A stretch of DNA of 64,000 nt from CAZMGD01 sp964565705 (GCA_964565705.1 CAZMGD010000003.1:1-64000), one strand, 5' to 3'. Positions 41,746 through 50,926 are shown, numbered from the stretch's first letter. A program made the numbers and translations. Notes: generated by a model from the letters alone, not told the origin.

Positions 41746-42944
41746 TGAGTGATCGAGACATCGTCATCCTCGGCGCCGGCATGCACCCATGGGGCAAGTG
41801 GGGCCGCGACTTCACCGAGTACGGGATGGTCGCCGCCCGTACCGCACTGGCCGACGCCGGCCTCGCGTGGAGCGACGTGCAGTACGTCGCCGGCGCGGAG
41901 ACGATCCGCAACGGCTATCCGGGGTTCGTCCCCGGCTCCACATTCGCCCAGAAACTCGGCTGGACCGGCGTGCCCGTGTCGTCGAGCTACGCGGCCTGCG
42001 CGTCCGGCTCGACAGCGCTGCAGGCGGCCCGCGCCAACATCCTCGCCGGGTTCTGCGACGTGGCGTTGGTGATCGGTGCCGACACCACCCCGAAGGGCTT
42101 CTTCGCCCCGGTCGGCGGCGAGCGCAGGACCGATCCCGACTGGCTGCGCTTCCACCTGCTCGGAGCGACCAACCCGGTGTACTTCGCCCTCAACGCCCGG
42201 CGCCGGATGGATGTGTACGGCGCGACCGCCGACGACTTCGCCCAGGTGAAGGTCAAGAACAGCCGCCACGGCCTGGAGAACCCCAACGCCCGGTTCCGCA
42301 AGGAGAACACGGTCGAGGACGTCGTCAACAGCCCGATCGTCAGCGACCCGCTGCGCCTGCTCGACATCTGCGCGACGAGCGACGGCGCGGCCGCGTTGAT
42401 CGTCGCCAGCAAGGAGTACGCCGAGTCCAAGCTCGGCAACCTCGCCGGTGTGCCCCGGGTGCGCGCCGTGTCGACCACGACGCCGACGTACCCGCAGACG
42501 CGGCTCGAGCTGCCCGACTTCGCCACCGACTCCTCGGCCGTGGTCACGCCGCCGTCGCGCGGGTTCAAGGACGCGCTCATCTGGAACGCGTACGAGCAGG
42601 CGGGCCTCGGACCGGACGACGTGTCGTTCGCCGAGGTCTACGACCTGTCGACCGCGCTCGAGCTCGACTGGTACGAGAACCTCGGTCTGTGTGCCGAGGG
42701 TGAGGCAGAGCAGCTGCTGCGCAAGGGCGACACGACGATCGGCGGGCGCGTGCCCGTCAACCCGTCGGGTGGTCTGGCCTGCTTCGGTGAGGCGATCCCG
42801 GCCCAGGCGATCGCCCAGGTCTGCGAGCTCACCTGGCAGCTGCGCGGCCAGGCGACCGGTCGCCAGGTCGAGGGCGCGAAGGTCGGGATCACCGCCAACC
42901 AGGGTCTGTTCGGGCACGGCTCGTCCGTGATCGTGAGCATCTGA
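41745..42944 (+). CDS. Ltp/SCP2-type thiolase (possible retro-aldolase with DUF35 partner)
   Basis: 399 residues of the lipid-transfer-protein thiolases. The nucleophile region SYAACASGSTALQAARANIL is intact, while the NEAF motif reads EVYDLSTALEL and the GHPxG motif reads NPSGGLACFGEAIPAQ. These replacements are typical of SCP2/Ltp proteins; some (Ltp2 with ChsH2) cleave a hydroxyacyl-CoA by retro-aldol reaction rather than thiolysis. One-base overlap with the DUF35 gene. Predicted to release the last acyl unit in the TetR-type regulon pathway; which chemistry is unproven. Confidence 0.86.
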   Translation: MSDRDIVILGAGMHPWGKWGRDFTEYGMVAARTALADAGLAWSDVQYVAGAETIRNGYPGFVPGSTFAQKLGWTGVPVSSSYAACASGSTALQAARANILAGFCDVALVIGADTTPKGFFAPVGGERRTDPDWLRFHLLGATNPVYFALNARRRMDVYGATADDFAQVKVKNSRHGLENPNARFRKENTVEDVVNSPIVSDPLRLLDICATSDGAAALIVASKEYAESKLGNLAGVPRVRAVSTTTPTYPQTRLELPDFATDSSAVVTPPSRGFKDALIWNAYEQAGLGPDDVSFAEVYDLSTALELDWYENLGLCAEGEAEQLLRKGDTTIGGRVPVNPSGGLACFGEAIPAQAIAQVCELTWQLRGQATGRQVEGAKVGITANQGLFGHGSSVIVSI

Positions 42945-42955
42945 AGGAGACACTC

Positions 42956-44104
42956 ATGGCTGAAGCATTCATCGTCGACGCAGTCCGCGCTCCGGTGGGC
43001 AAGCGCGGCGGCGGGCTGTCCGGCGTGCACCCGGCCGACCTCGGCGCGCACTCGATCAAGGCGCTGATCGAACGCACCGGGATCGACCCGGGCGCGGTCG
43101 ACGACGTCGTGTTCGGCAACGTCGACTCGATCGGCCCGCAGGCCGGCGACATCGCCCGCACCTGCTGGCTCGTCGCCGGCATGCCCGAGCACGTGGCCGG
43201 CACGACCGTCGACCGTCAGTGCGGCTCCTCGCAGCAGGCGGTGCACTTCGCTGCCCAGGGCGTGATGAGCGGCACGCAGGATCTCGTCGTCGCCGGCGGC
43301 GTGCAGAACATGAGCCAGATCCCGATCAGCTCGGCGATGACCGCGGCCGAGCCGCTCGGCTTCACCGATCCGTTCAGCGGGTCGAAGGGTTGGGTCGCCC
43401 GGTACGGCAACGAGCCCGTCGACCAGTTCCACGGCGCCGAGATGATCGCCGCGAAGTGGGATCTGTCCCGCGAGGTGATGGAGGAGTTCGCCGTCGACAG
43501 CCACGTGAAGGCGATCCGCGCTCGCGAGGAGGGTCGTTTCGAGACTCAGATCGCTCCGCTCGACGGCTGCACGTTCGACGAGGGCCCGCGCGAGCCGAAC
43601 TGGGACAAGATCCGCTCGCTGCCGACGCTCGTGCCCGGCGGCCGTCTGACGGCCGCGCTCGCCAGCCAGATCAGCGACAGTTCGGCCGCCCTGCTGATCG
43701 CCAGCGAGGCTGCGCTGAAGACGCACAACCTGACGCCGCGTGCCCGCATCCACCACCTCAGCGTTCGCGGTGACGACCCGATCATGATGCTGTCGGCACC
43801 GATCCCGGCGACCCGGTACGCGCTGGAGAAGACCGGCCTCACGCCCGACGACATCGACCTGGTCGAGATCAACGAAGCGTTCGCCTCGGTCGTGCTGGCC
43901 TGGCAGAAGGAACTGGACTGGGACCTGTCCAAGGTCAACGTCAACGGTGGGGCGATTGCACTCGGCCACCCGCTCGGCGCCACCGGCGCCCGCCTGATGA
44001 CGACGCTGCTGTACGAGCTCGAGCGCACCGGCGGCCGCTACGGCCTGCAGACGATGTGCGAGGGCGGCGGCCAGGCCAACGTCACCATCATCGAACGCCT
44101 CTGA
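42956..44104 (+). CDS. Acetyl-CoA acetyltransferase (FadA-type thiolase)
   Basis: 382 residues with all classical thiolase signatures: nucleophile Cys in VDRQCGSSQQAVHFAAQG, INEAFASVVLAW, GGAIALGHPLGATGARLM and the second cysteine in TMCEGGGQANVTIIE. Catalyses thiolysis of a 3-ketoacyl-CoA. Third gene of the DUF35-Ltp-FadA operon, 11 bp after Ltp with AAGGAGA upstream of the ATG. Having both an Ltp-type and a classical thiolase suggests two different cleavage steps. Confidence 0.94.
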   Translation: MAEAFIVDAVRAPVGKRGGGLSGVHPADLGAHSIKALIERTGIDPGAVDDVVFGNVDSIGPQAGDIARTCWLVAGMPEHVAGTTVDRQCGSSQQAVHFAAQGVMSGTQDLVVAGGVQNMSQIPISSAMTAAEPLGFTDPFSGSKGWVARYGNEPVDQFHGAEMIAAKWDLSREVMEEFAVDSHVKAIRAREEGRFETQIAPLDGCTFDEGPREPNWDKIRSLPTLVPGGRLTAALASQISDSSAALLIASEAALKTHNLTPRARIHHLSVRGDDPIMMLSAPIPATRYALEKTGLTPDDIDLVEINEAFASVVLAWQKELDWDLSKVNVNGGAIALGHPLGATGARLMTTLLYELERTGGRYGLQTMCEGGGQANVTIIERL

Positions 44105-44106
44105 CG

Positions 44107-44228
44107 GCTCGCTGCGCTCGCGTCTGCCCCTGAACCCGCCGGGCCGGGCTCGCTGCGCTCGCTGTCAGCGGCTGCGGGGCAGGTTCGTTGTCGCGCTCGC
44201 CGTGTTCGGGTGAGCTCGCTGCGCTCGC
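44107..44228. repeat. Three copies of a 15-bp repeat in a thiolase-hydrolase gap
   Basis: GCTCGCTGCGCTCGC occurs at 44107-44121, 44148-44162 and 44214-44228, all in the same direction; its exact complement is at 28809-28823 after another operon end. The gap (44105-44309) shows no gene. The unit is near-palindromic. A related partial copy (CGCTGCGCTC) is at 10321-10330. Confidence 0.85.
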
Positions 44229-44309
44229 GAAGCCTCGGTGACGCGGGTCGGGCGCTGGCGGCCCCGTCGACGTCACGACCCGACCTGGGGCCGCGTACGG
44301 TCTCGGGGC

Positions 44310-45329
44310 GTGCACTACGACCTCCGACTCCGGCCTGCGCAACCGCAGGCGCCCGCCGCCGATGCCTATGAGATCCACCGCAGCGAGGTGCCGGCGACAG
44401 CTGGTCGTGACGCGCTGACGGTGGCCTACGTGCGCGAGGGGGCCGGTGGCTACCCGCTGGTGCTGCTGCACGGCTACCCCGAGACCAAGCGGATCTGGTG
44501 GCGGAACATCGACGCCCTCGTGGCCGCCGGCTACGAGGTGATCGTGCCCGACCTGCGCGGGTTCGGGGACTCGGACCTCTCCGCCGACGACGTGTACGAC
44601 CTCGCCGCCTACAGCCGCGACGTGTACCTGCTGGTGCGCGACGCGCTCGGGCACGAGACGTGCGGGATCGTCGGCGGTGACGTCGGCGGGGCGACCGCGG
44701 TCGATCTCGTCCACCGGTTTCCCGGGTTCGTCGACAAGCTCGTGTTCTTCGACACGGTGCCGCCGATGTGCATCGACGACTACGTCGCCGCCGGCATCGA
44801 CCTCGGCGCGATGCGCTCCATCGGGTCGGGTCCGACCGGTGACTACCGGTACCGCCAGGGCGCGACGCCCGACGAGCTGGCCGCCGAGCTGGACACGCCC
44901 GCCAAGCGCCGCCGGTACATCGGCGACATGTACGGCCACCGACTGTGGGCGTCGCCGGGCACGTTCGATCAGGACGCGATCGACTTCATGACCGAGCCGT
45001 TCGCGACCGACGAGCGGATCCGGGCGAGCTGGGCCGTCTACCAGCTCGCGCACGGTCGACCGTCCAGCGAGCCGGCGCTGATGAGCGACAAGGTCGACGT
45101 GGCGACGCTGATCCTCTACGGCATGGACGACCAGGTGGTCGGGCCGGACTTCGTGCACTGCTGCGAGATCGCGTTCACCGACCGCGTCGGCCCGGTCGTG
45201 CTGCCCGGCGCCGGCCACTTCCTCCAGTGGGAGCGCGCCGACCTGTTCAACGGGCTGGTGGCCAGCTTCTTCGGCGATCTCCGCGAGCGTCACCGAACCG
45301 GGACCCCCACCTGGATCTCAACTACTTGA
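44310..45329 (+). CDS. Alpha/beta hydrolase, epoxide hydrolase/dehalogenase-like
   Basis: 339 residues. The oxyanion motif LLHGYPETKRIWW (HGxP), nucleophile Asp in IVGGDVGGATAV, acid Asp in LYGMDDQVVG, and base His in PGAGHFLQWE fit epoxide hydrolases or haloacetate/haloalkane dehalogenases. A tyrosine-bearing cap (DYRYRQGATPDELA) lies between. GTG 44310 is the apparent start. Its last bases overlap the operator/promoter of the next gene, so it is transcribed separately. May hydrate an epoxide formed during ring breakdown (inference). Confidence 0.84.
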   Translation: MHYDLRLRPAQPQAPAADAYEIHRSEVPATAGRDALTVAYVREGAGGYPLVLLHGYPETKRIWWRNIDALVAAGYEVIVPDLRGFGDSDLSADDVYDLAAYSRDVYLLVRDALGHETCGIVGGDVGGATAVDLVHRFPGFVDKLVFFDTVPPMCIDDYVAAGIDLGAMRSIGSGPTGDYRYRQGATPDELAAELDTPAKRRRYIGDMYGHRLWASPGTFDQDAIDFMTEPFATDERIRASWAVYQLAHGRPSSEPALMSDKVDVATLILYGMDDQVVGPDFVHCCEIAFTDRVGPVVLPGAGHFLQWERADLFNGLVASFFGDLRERHRTGTPTWISTT

Positions 45330-45337
45330 CATCAAGT
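45324..45337. promoter_or_regulatory. MarR-type operator at the KstD-like gene promoter
   Basis: ACTTGACATCAAGT, perfect 6-bp arms with CA centre, overlapping a consensus -35 TTGACA (45326-45331). With a 17-bp spacer the -10 would be GATGAT (45349-45354). Similar TTGA/TCAA palindromes are at 50965 and 57333. Confidence 0.65.
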
Positions 45338-45383
45338 GGTTGGTGATCGATGATGGCCGCGCTGGCTGTCGTTGGGGGTGCAC

Positions 45384-47102
45384 ATGGCCGACTGGGGACA
45401 CAACGTCGACCTCTTGGTCATGGGATCGGGCGCCGCCGGACTGGCCGGGGCACTGCGGGCCGCCAGCCTCGGCCGTTCGGTGCTGATCGTCGAGAAGAGC
45501 GACGTGTGGGGTGGCTCGGCGGCGATGTCGGCCGGCGCGCTGTGGGTGCCGTGCAACACCGCGATGCGAGTCATCGGTCTCGAGGACTCCGAGGACGACG
45601 CCATCCGCTACCTGACCTCCATCACCCACGGCGAGATCGACGAGTCGCGGCTGCGCGCGTTCGTCACCGAGTCGAACCGGATGATCGACTGGCTCGCCGC
45701 CAACAGCCACGTGACGTTCACGTCCCTGGAGCACTACCCCGACTACAACACCGACGTCGACGGTGCCCGACCCGGTGGCCGCTCGCTGGAACCGGATGCC
45801 TTCGACGCGACCGAGCTGGGCGACGCGTTCCGCACGCAGCACGAGCCTTACCCGGGCACGCTGATCCTGGGCAAGTTCCTGATGCGCATCCCCGAGGCGC
45901 GCGACCTCCTGATGCCGGGCATCAAGCCGAAGCTCGGCCTCGCCAAGGGTTTCGCCCGGTACTCCTCGAGATCCACGGCCCGCAAGCGATTCGGTGGCCG
46001 CGACCCGTACCTCACGATGGGGCAGGCGCTGACGGCGAGGCTGCGCCTATCGCTGAACGAGCGCGGTGTGCCGCTGTGGCTGAACGCACCCGTGCGCTCG
46101 CTGATCACCGAGGGCGACCGCGTCGTCGGCGCCGAGGTGGAGCGCGACGGTCGCACCGTCCGCGTTCGCGCCCACCGCGGCGTGCTGGTCGCATCGGGCG
46201 GCTTCGAGCGCGACCCGGAGATGCGCCAGCGGTATCAACGCGCACCGATCGGGGTCGACTGGACGGTGGGGCACGTCGGCAACACCGGCGACGGCATCCG
46301 TGCCGGCGAGGCGGTCGGCGGCGCGCTCGACACGGCGCTCATGGCCGAGGCGTGGTGGACGCCAGCGGTCGTCCCACCGGGCAGGGGCCCATCGGTCCTG
46401 GTGATCGAGAAGAGCCTGCCGCACGGCCTGTTCGTCACCCGCGACGGCCATCGGTTCGTGAACGAGGCGGCCAACTACAACGACGTGGGCGTCGTCATGT
46501 TCGACACCGAGCAGCGCGGCGACGGCGCGGTGCCGGCCTGGTGGATCGTCGATGCGACCTACCGCAAGCGGTTCATCATCGGCCCGGTCGGGCCCGGCCA
46601 GATGATGCCGGACAAGAAGTTGCCGACCGCGCTGCAGCCCGGCAACGGCTGGCTGCACAAGGCCGAGACCCTCGACGACCTGGCCCGCGAGATCGGGCTC
46701 GACCCCGCCGTGCTCGGCGCGACCATCGAGCGGTTCAACGCCAACTCCCGGCGCGGCGACGACCCCGACTTCCATCGCGGCGAGACCGCCAACGACCGCT
46801 ACTACTCCGACCCGCGGGTCAGCCCGAACCCGTCGCTCGGACCGGTCGAGACGGCGCCGTTCTACGCGGTGGAGGTGTTCCCGGGTGACCTCGGGACGAA
46901 GGCCGGGCTGATCACCGATGGCTCCAGCCGGGTGCTGCGCGAGGACGGCTCGGTGATCACCGGGCTGTACGCCGCCGGCAACACCGCGTCCACCGTGATG
47001 GGCCGCTCGTACCCGGGCGCCGGTGCGACCCTCGCGCCGGCGATGCTCGGCGGATTCCTCGCCGCTGAGGCACTGGCGGCCGACGACGAGCACACCGGCT
47101 GA
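45384..47102 (+). CDS. FAD-dependent 3-ketosteroid Delta1-dehydrogenase-like protein
   Basis: 572 residues. FAD-binding DLLVMGSGAAGLAGALRAAS and VEKSDVWGGSAAMSAGALWVP, an internal ASGGFERDPEMR, and the C-terminal LYAAGNTASTVMGRSYPGAGATLAPA. The Y-P-G-A-G element corresponds to the catalytic Tyr/Gly region of KstD, but family members include fumarate-reductase-like and other enone-forming flavoproteins, so the substrate need not be a steroid. ATG 45384 follows GGGGGTG. Promoter carries the MarR-type palindrome; the MarR gene follows after 54 bp and may be co-transcribed. Confidence 0.82.
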   Translation: MADWGHNVDLLVMGSGAAGLAGALRAASLGRSVLIVEKSDVWGGSAAMSAGALWVPCNTAMRVIGLEDSEDDAIRYLTSITHGEIDESRLRAFVTESNRMIDWLAANSHVTFTSLEHYPDYNTDVDGARPGGRSLEPDAFDATELGDAFRTQHEPYPGTLILGKFLMRIPEARDLLMPGIKPKLGLAKGFARYSSRSTARKRFGGRDPYLTMGQALTARLRLSLNERGVPLWLNAPVRSLITEGDRVVGAEVERDGRTVRVRAHRGVLVASGGFERDPEMRQRYQRAPIGVDWTVGHVGNTGDGIRAGEAVGGALDTALMAEAWWTPAVVPPGRGPSVLVIEKSLPHGLFVTRDGHRFVNEAANYNDVGVVMFDTEQRGDGAVPAWWIVDATYRKRFIIGPVGPGQMMPDKKLPTALQPGNGWLHKAETLDDLAREIGLDPAVLGATIERFNANSRRGDDPDFHRGETANDRYYSDPRVSPNPSLGPVETAPFYAVEVFPGDLGTKAGLITDGSSRVLREDGSVITGLYAAGNTASTVMGRSYPGAGATLAPAMLGGFLAAEALAADDEHTG

Positions 47103-47156
47103 ACCGACGTGGGGGATCTGCCGGCCTGGGGAACCGCTCCGTTACAGTCGCCCACA

Positions 47157-47660
47157 ATGGCACCACGCAAGCGGGTCGACGACGCCCCCATCCCGCAGGC
47201 GGACACGGCGGACTACCGCCCGCGCGAGTTCGGCCGGATCACCTGGCTGATCAAGCTCGCCGAGCGAGAGGTCGGCAAGGAGCTCGATCGCGAGCTTCGC
47301 CACTCCGGTCTGACCAAGTCGCAGTTCGGTGTGCTGCAGGCGCTCATGCACCTCGAGCGGGCATCGTCGGCGGCTCTCGCTCGCACCGTCTTCGTGACGC
47401 CACAGGCGATGGTCGGGATCGTCGCCGGCTTGGAGCGCAAGGGGTTCATCCGCCGCAAGACCTCGCGGGCGTCGGCACGCGTGATCGAGGCGACGGTCAC
47501 GGCGGCGGGCAGAGCCGCCTACGACGAGGGGGTCGACATGATCCGCAAGGTCGACGACATGCTCGCCCAGGAGTTCACCGACACCGAGCTGAGCGCCCTC
47601 AACGACTACCTGGAGCGGATGATCAACGTCGTCCAGACCGCCAACGGCAGCTTCCCCTGA
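47157..47660 (+). CDS. MarR-family transcriptional regulator, candidate controller of the ring-degradation genes
   Basis: 167 residues. Winged helix-turn-helix: LTKSQFGVLQALMHLERASSAALARTVFVTPQAMVGIVAG (helices in order), then the wing RKGFIRRKTSRASARVIEATVT. Dimerisation helices at both ends. MarR proteins usually bind 14-20 bp palindromes and release on binding an aromatic ligand. The three TTGA/TCAA palindromes in the neighbourhood are plausible targets. ATG 47157 was chosen; no operator is obvious just before it, so it may be expressed with the KstD-like gene. Confidence 0.86.
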   Translation: MAPRKRVDDAPIPQADTADYRPREFGRITWLIKLAEREVGKELDRELRHSGLTKSQFGVLQALMHLERASSAALARTVFVTPQAMVGIVAGLERKGFIRRKTSRASARVIEATVTAAGRAAYDEGVDMIRKVDDMLAQEFTDTELSALNDYLERMINVVQTANGSFP

Positions 47661-47674
47661 CCGAGACCCGACGG

Positions 47675-48730
47675 TCAGCCGAACGTGGCGAACGCCTTGT
47701 TCGAGTTGAACACGGTCGTCTCGACGTAGGTGCTCCACGTCAGGCCGAGCCCCGCCTCCTCCACGGCGCCGAGCAGGCAGAACCAGTTGAGCATCTCCTG
47801 CTGACCGGAGCGCTCGATCGAATCGAGCGTCGCGTCGTGCCAGGGTGCGTGGTCGCCGCTGACCAGCGCCTCGTAGAGCACGCGGTCGGCGGGGTTGTCC
47901 GGCCACATCCGCCACCCGGCGTCGTGCAGGAAGCCGTGCGACCAGCTCGACGAGGCGACGAGCGCGACCCGAAGATCGCTCGCCGCGGCGGCCCGGGCGA
48001 CGGCGCGGCCGACCTCGATGCACCGTCGCGGCGACGGGCTCGGCGGGTCGAGCGGCGGGGGCTCGTCATCGGCAGCGAAGCGGGCCATCCCGCCGCGTCG
48101 GCCGATCGCCAGGCGCCCGTAGCAGTTGACCGTCATCGGCACCACCGGATGCGCGAACCCATCCCGTCCGTAGTCGAGGAACAGCACCGTGTTGGCGATC
48201 GCGTGGGGGAACGGCCGGTCGGCGCGCGGTCCGTACGAGTAGGCGACGTCGACGCCGTCGTCGAGCAGCGCGGCGGCGAGCGACCGGCCGAACGCGGCAT
48301 GGCCAGGCACGCCGAACGTCGTGTCGATCGGTTCGTCCCACACGTTCGGGACCGCCGTCCCCGACGGTGATCGCCACGGCTGGAACGTCAGCTCGTCGGC
48401 GGCGATCACGCAGAACGCCGGCACGACGTCCTCACGGAACAGCTCGTACTGGTCGTCGCCCCAGATCACGACGGCGTCGGGTCCGAACGCGTCCAGCTCG
48501 GCACGGATGCGCGCGCACCCGGCGACCAGCGCCGACCGATGGGCCCGAGCCGCCTCGATCCGGTCGCGGTCGTACTCGGCGCGCATCCCCTCCGGCCAGC
48601 CGTCCCCGGCCTTGACCGCCTCGGGCACCGCAGGATCGGCGAGCGCGAACTGCAGCGCCCGATCCATCATCTCGTCGGGCCAGGCGAGCGGTGGGAAGTG
48701 GGTGAGGCCGAGACCGAGGATCTCACCCAT
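47675..48730 (-). CDS. Class III extradiol ring-cleavage dioxygenase (LigB-type)
   Basis: 351 residues of the LigB superfamily of non-haem Fe(II) dioxygenases that open catechol-type rings. Conserved parts: GLGLTHFPPLAWPD with the N-terminal histidine, VIWGDDQYELFRED, FPHAIANTVLFLDYGRDG, and SSSWSHGFLHDAGWRMWP with the late histidine. Overlaps the upstream amidohydrolase by 8 bp. Third gene of an operon that starts at 50926 with two amidohydrolases, which could process the ring-opened product or decarboxylate the aromatic acid first. Substrate unknown. Confidence 0.86.
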   Translation of the reverse strand: MGEILGLGLTHFPPLAWPDEMMDRALQFALADPAVPEAVKAGDGWPEGMRAEYDRDRIEAARAHRSALVAGCARIRAELDAFGPDAVVIWGDDQYELFREDVVPAFCVIAADELTFQPWRSPSGTAVPNVWDEPIDTTFGVPGHAAFGRSLAAALLDDGVDVAYSYGPRADRPFPHAIANTVLFLDYGRDGFAHPVVPMTVNCYGRLAIGRRGGMARFAADDEPPPLDPPSPSPRRCIEVGRAVARAAAASDLRVALVASSSWSHGFLHDAGWRMWPDNPADRVLYEALVSGDHAPWHDATLDSIERSGQQEMLNWFCLLGAVEEAGLGLTWSTYVETTVFNSNKAFATFG

Positions 48731-49931
48731 CACTGGCCCCGAGCCCGAACACCCGGCGGGCGTTGCCCGTCAGCACCCGGTCGCGATCGTCGGGGGAGAG
48801 GTGAGCGACCTGCCCGAGCAGCAGCTCCCGGGTGTGCGGCCAGCTGCTGTCGCCGTGGGGGTAGTCGCACTCCACCATCACGTTGCCGACGCCGATCTCC
48901 TCGATCGACGCCGCGCCGTGCCGATCGTCGATGAAGCACCCGAAGACGTGGTCGCGGAACAGCTCGCTCGGGCGGACATCCACCGAGCCGAGGTTGAACG
49001 AGCCGGCGTCGACCGAGCCCATCCCGGTGAGGCCGAAGCCGGTGCCCGTCTTGAGGCGCGGTGCGTAGCGGTCGAACACGTAGTCGGCGCGCTCGAGGAT
49101 CGCCGGGATCCAGCCGATGCCGCCTTCGGACAGGCACAGCTTGAGGTTCGGGTAGCGGACGAACAGCCCGCTGTAGAGCCAGTCGGCGAGGGCCGAGGCA
49201 GCGAGGTTCGACGGCAGCGTCGCGACCACGAGCGGAGGTGCGTCGTCGCAGGTGTAGGGCAGCCTGGACGACGACCCGATGTGCGCGCACACCGGCATGT
49301 TCGCCTCGGCGCAGGCGGCGAACACCGGATCCCAGTACTTGGTCCGGTCATGCACCGACGGGAGGCCGAGCGCGGCCGGGTTCTCCGAGAACGTGACCGC
49401 ACGCGCTCCCTTGGCCGCGCAGCGCTCCACCTCGGCGAGCGCGAGCGACGCGTCCCACAGCGGGAGGATGATCATCGGGATCAGGCGACCGGGCACGGCC
49501 GCGCACCACTCGTCGATCATCCAGTCGTTGTAGGCGCGCACGCAGGCGAGGCCGAGCTCGCGGTCGGCCGCCTCGGTGAACTCCTGGCCGCAGAAGCGCG
49601 GGAACGACGGGAAGCAGAGCGACGCGTCGATGCCCGCCGCGTCGAGGTCGCGGACGCGTGCCTCGGGCTGGTAGCAGCCGGGACGTAGGTCTTCGTAGCG
49701 CTCCGGGAAGTCGACGAGGTCGCGCTTGCCCGACGCCGGGTCGAACAACCGCCCGCCGAGCTCGGCGAGCGGCTTGCGCTTGCGCTCGAAGCGCCACACG
49801 ATCGTGCCATCCTCCTCGACGGCGCGCGGGCACTCGTCGAGCCACTTGCGCGGCAGGCGACTCGTCCACACGTCGGGTGGCTCGACGACGTGATCGTCCA
49901 CCGAGATCATCCGCACCTCGTCGATGCTCAC
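48723..49931 (-). CDS. Amidohydrolase family protein, paralogue of the gene at 20177-21397
   Basis: 402 residues: RMISVDDHVVEPPDVWTSRL, DASLCFPSFPRFCGQ, LACVRAYNDWMIDEWC, PVCAHIGSSSRLPYTC, KLCLSEGGIGWIPAILERAD and VMVECDYPHGDSSWP. These match the amidohydrolase in the TetR regulon almost segment by segment, so the two regions contain duplicated chemistry. GTG 49931 overlaps the stop of the next amidohydrolase (GTGA). Possibly decarboxylates or hydrolyses an intermediate next to ring cleavage. Confidence 0.86.
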   Translation of the reverse strand: MSIDEVRMISVDDHVVEPPDVWTSRLPRKWLDECPRAVEEDGTIVWRFERKRKPLAELGGRLFDPASGKRDLVDFPERYEDLRPGCYQPEARVRDLDAAGIDASLCFPSFPRFCGQEFTEAADRELGLACVRAYNDWMIDEWCAAVPGRLIPMIILPLWDASLALAEVERCAAKGARAVTFSENPAALGLPSVHDRTKYWDPVFAACAEANMPVCAHIGSSSRLPYTCDDAPPLVVATLPSNLAASALADWLYSGLFVRYPNLKLCLSEGGIGWIPAILERADYVFDRYAPRLKTGTGFGLTGMGSVDAGSFNLGSVDVRPSELFRDHVFGCFIDDRHGAASIEEIGVGNVMVECDYPHGDSSWPHTRELLLGQVAHLSPDDRDRVLTGNARRVFGLGASDG

Positions 49932-50926
49932 CTGGTCGCGCCCTCCGTCAGCCCGAGGAACGCGCATGCGCTGCGCCTCCTGATCGTGTCGAGCGTGCCA
50001 ACGTCGAGGCCCTCCTGTTCGGCGAGCGCGTCGAGCACGTAGCCGGGGCGCTCGGCGAAGAACGGGGCATCCGACCCGATCATCACCCGATCGGGCCCGA
50101 CGAGGTCGACGAGGGCGCGCAAGGCCGCCGGCTCGTAGGTCAGCGTGTCGTACCACAGGGCCCGGGCCGCCGCGTACGGGGACGGGCTGCGTGCGGCGCG
50201 GGCCGCGTCGGTGTGCCAGAACGCCGCCATCCGGGGCAGGTGCATCGTGAACGTGCCGCCGCCATGGCTGGCGCCGAGGCGCAACCCCGGGCTCTGCTCG
50301 ACCGCCCCGTTGGCGAGCAGCGCGGCGACGCAGGTGCCGATCTCGGGCGGGAAGTTCACCGCCGCCGACATCGGGGGGTCGGCCACGCAGCTCCAGTGCG
50401 GCGGGTGGAACGCGTGGACGAACACGCACAGACCGGCGGCGGCCGCCGCTCTGAAGAACGGCAGGAACGCCGGCGATCCGGCGCTGACGCCGTTCACGTT
50501 CGAGCCGATCTGGACGCCCACCAACCCCAGATCCCGCACCTGATCGAGCGCCTCGATCGCGGCGCCGACGTCCTGCAGGGGCACGGTGCCCAGACCGACG
50601 AAGCGACGCTGGTCGGCGGCCACCATGGCCGCGATCGCCTCGTTGAGGGCGGCGCAGAAGCGCCGCCCGACCGCCGGCTCCGCCCAGTAGCTGAACAGCT
50701 CGGGCATCACCGACAGCGCCTGCACCTGCACGCCCGCTGCGTCCATCTCCACCAGGCGCGCCGCTGGATCCCACGCCGGCTGTGACACGGTGCGGAACAG
50801 GGTTCCACCGACCAGCACGTCGGCCACGTCGTTCCGCTGGACCAGTGACGCGAACCGGTCGTCGTGCCCGAACGGCAGCCCCTCCGGCACCACATGCGTG
50901 TGGACGTCGATCACGATGGTGCTCAC
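49928..50926 (-). CDS. ACMSD-like amidohydrolase/decarboxylase
   Basis: 332 residues with the metal-binding HxH near the start (IVIDVHTHVVPEG), VQVQALSVMPELFSYW, VGVQIGSNVNGVSAG, CVFVHAFHPPHW, LGASHGGGTFTMHLPRM and DRVMIGSDAPFF. Closely resembles aminocarboxymuconate-semialdehyde decarboxylase and related non-oxidative decarboxylases acting on ring-cleavage products. GTG 50926 follows GAGGGG. First gene of the minus-strand operon, divergent from P450 over a promoter region with the MarR-type palindrome. Confidence 0.88.
   Translation of the reverse strand: MSTIVIDVHTHVVPEGLPFGHDDRFASLVQRNDVADVLVGGTLFRTVSQPAWDPAARLVEMDAAGVQVQALSVMPELFSYWAEPAVGRRFCAALNEAIAAMVAADQRRFVGLGTVPLQDVGAAIEALDQVRDLGLVGVQIGSNVNGVSAGSPAFLPFFRAAAAAGLCVFVHAFHPPHWSCVADPPMSAAVNFPPEIGTCVAALLANGAVEQSPGLRLGASHGGGTFTMHLPRMAAFWHTDAARAARSPSPYAAARALWYDTLTYEPAALRALVDLVGPDRVMIGSDAPFFAERPGYVLDALAEQEGLDVGTLDTIRRRSACAFLGLTEGATR

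Noticed and set aside
44107..44228. Three regularly placed 15-mers as a CRISPR or origin iteron cluster
   Set aside because: Spacing is uneven (41 and 66 bp), there are no cas or replication genes, and a copy lies far away at 28809.
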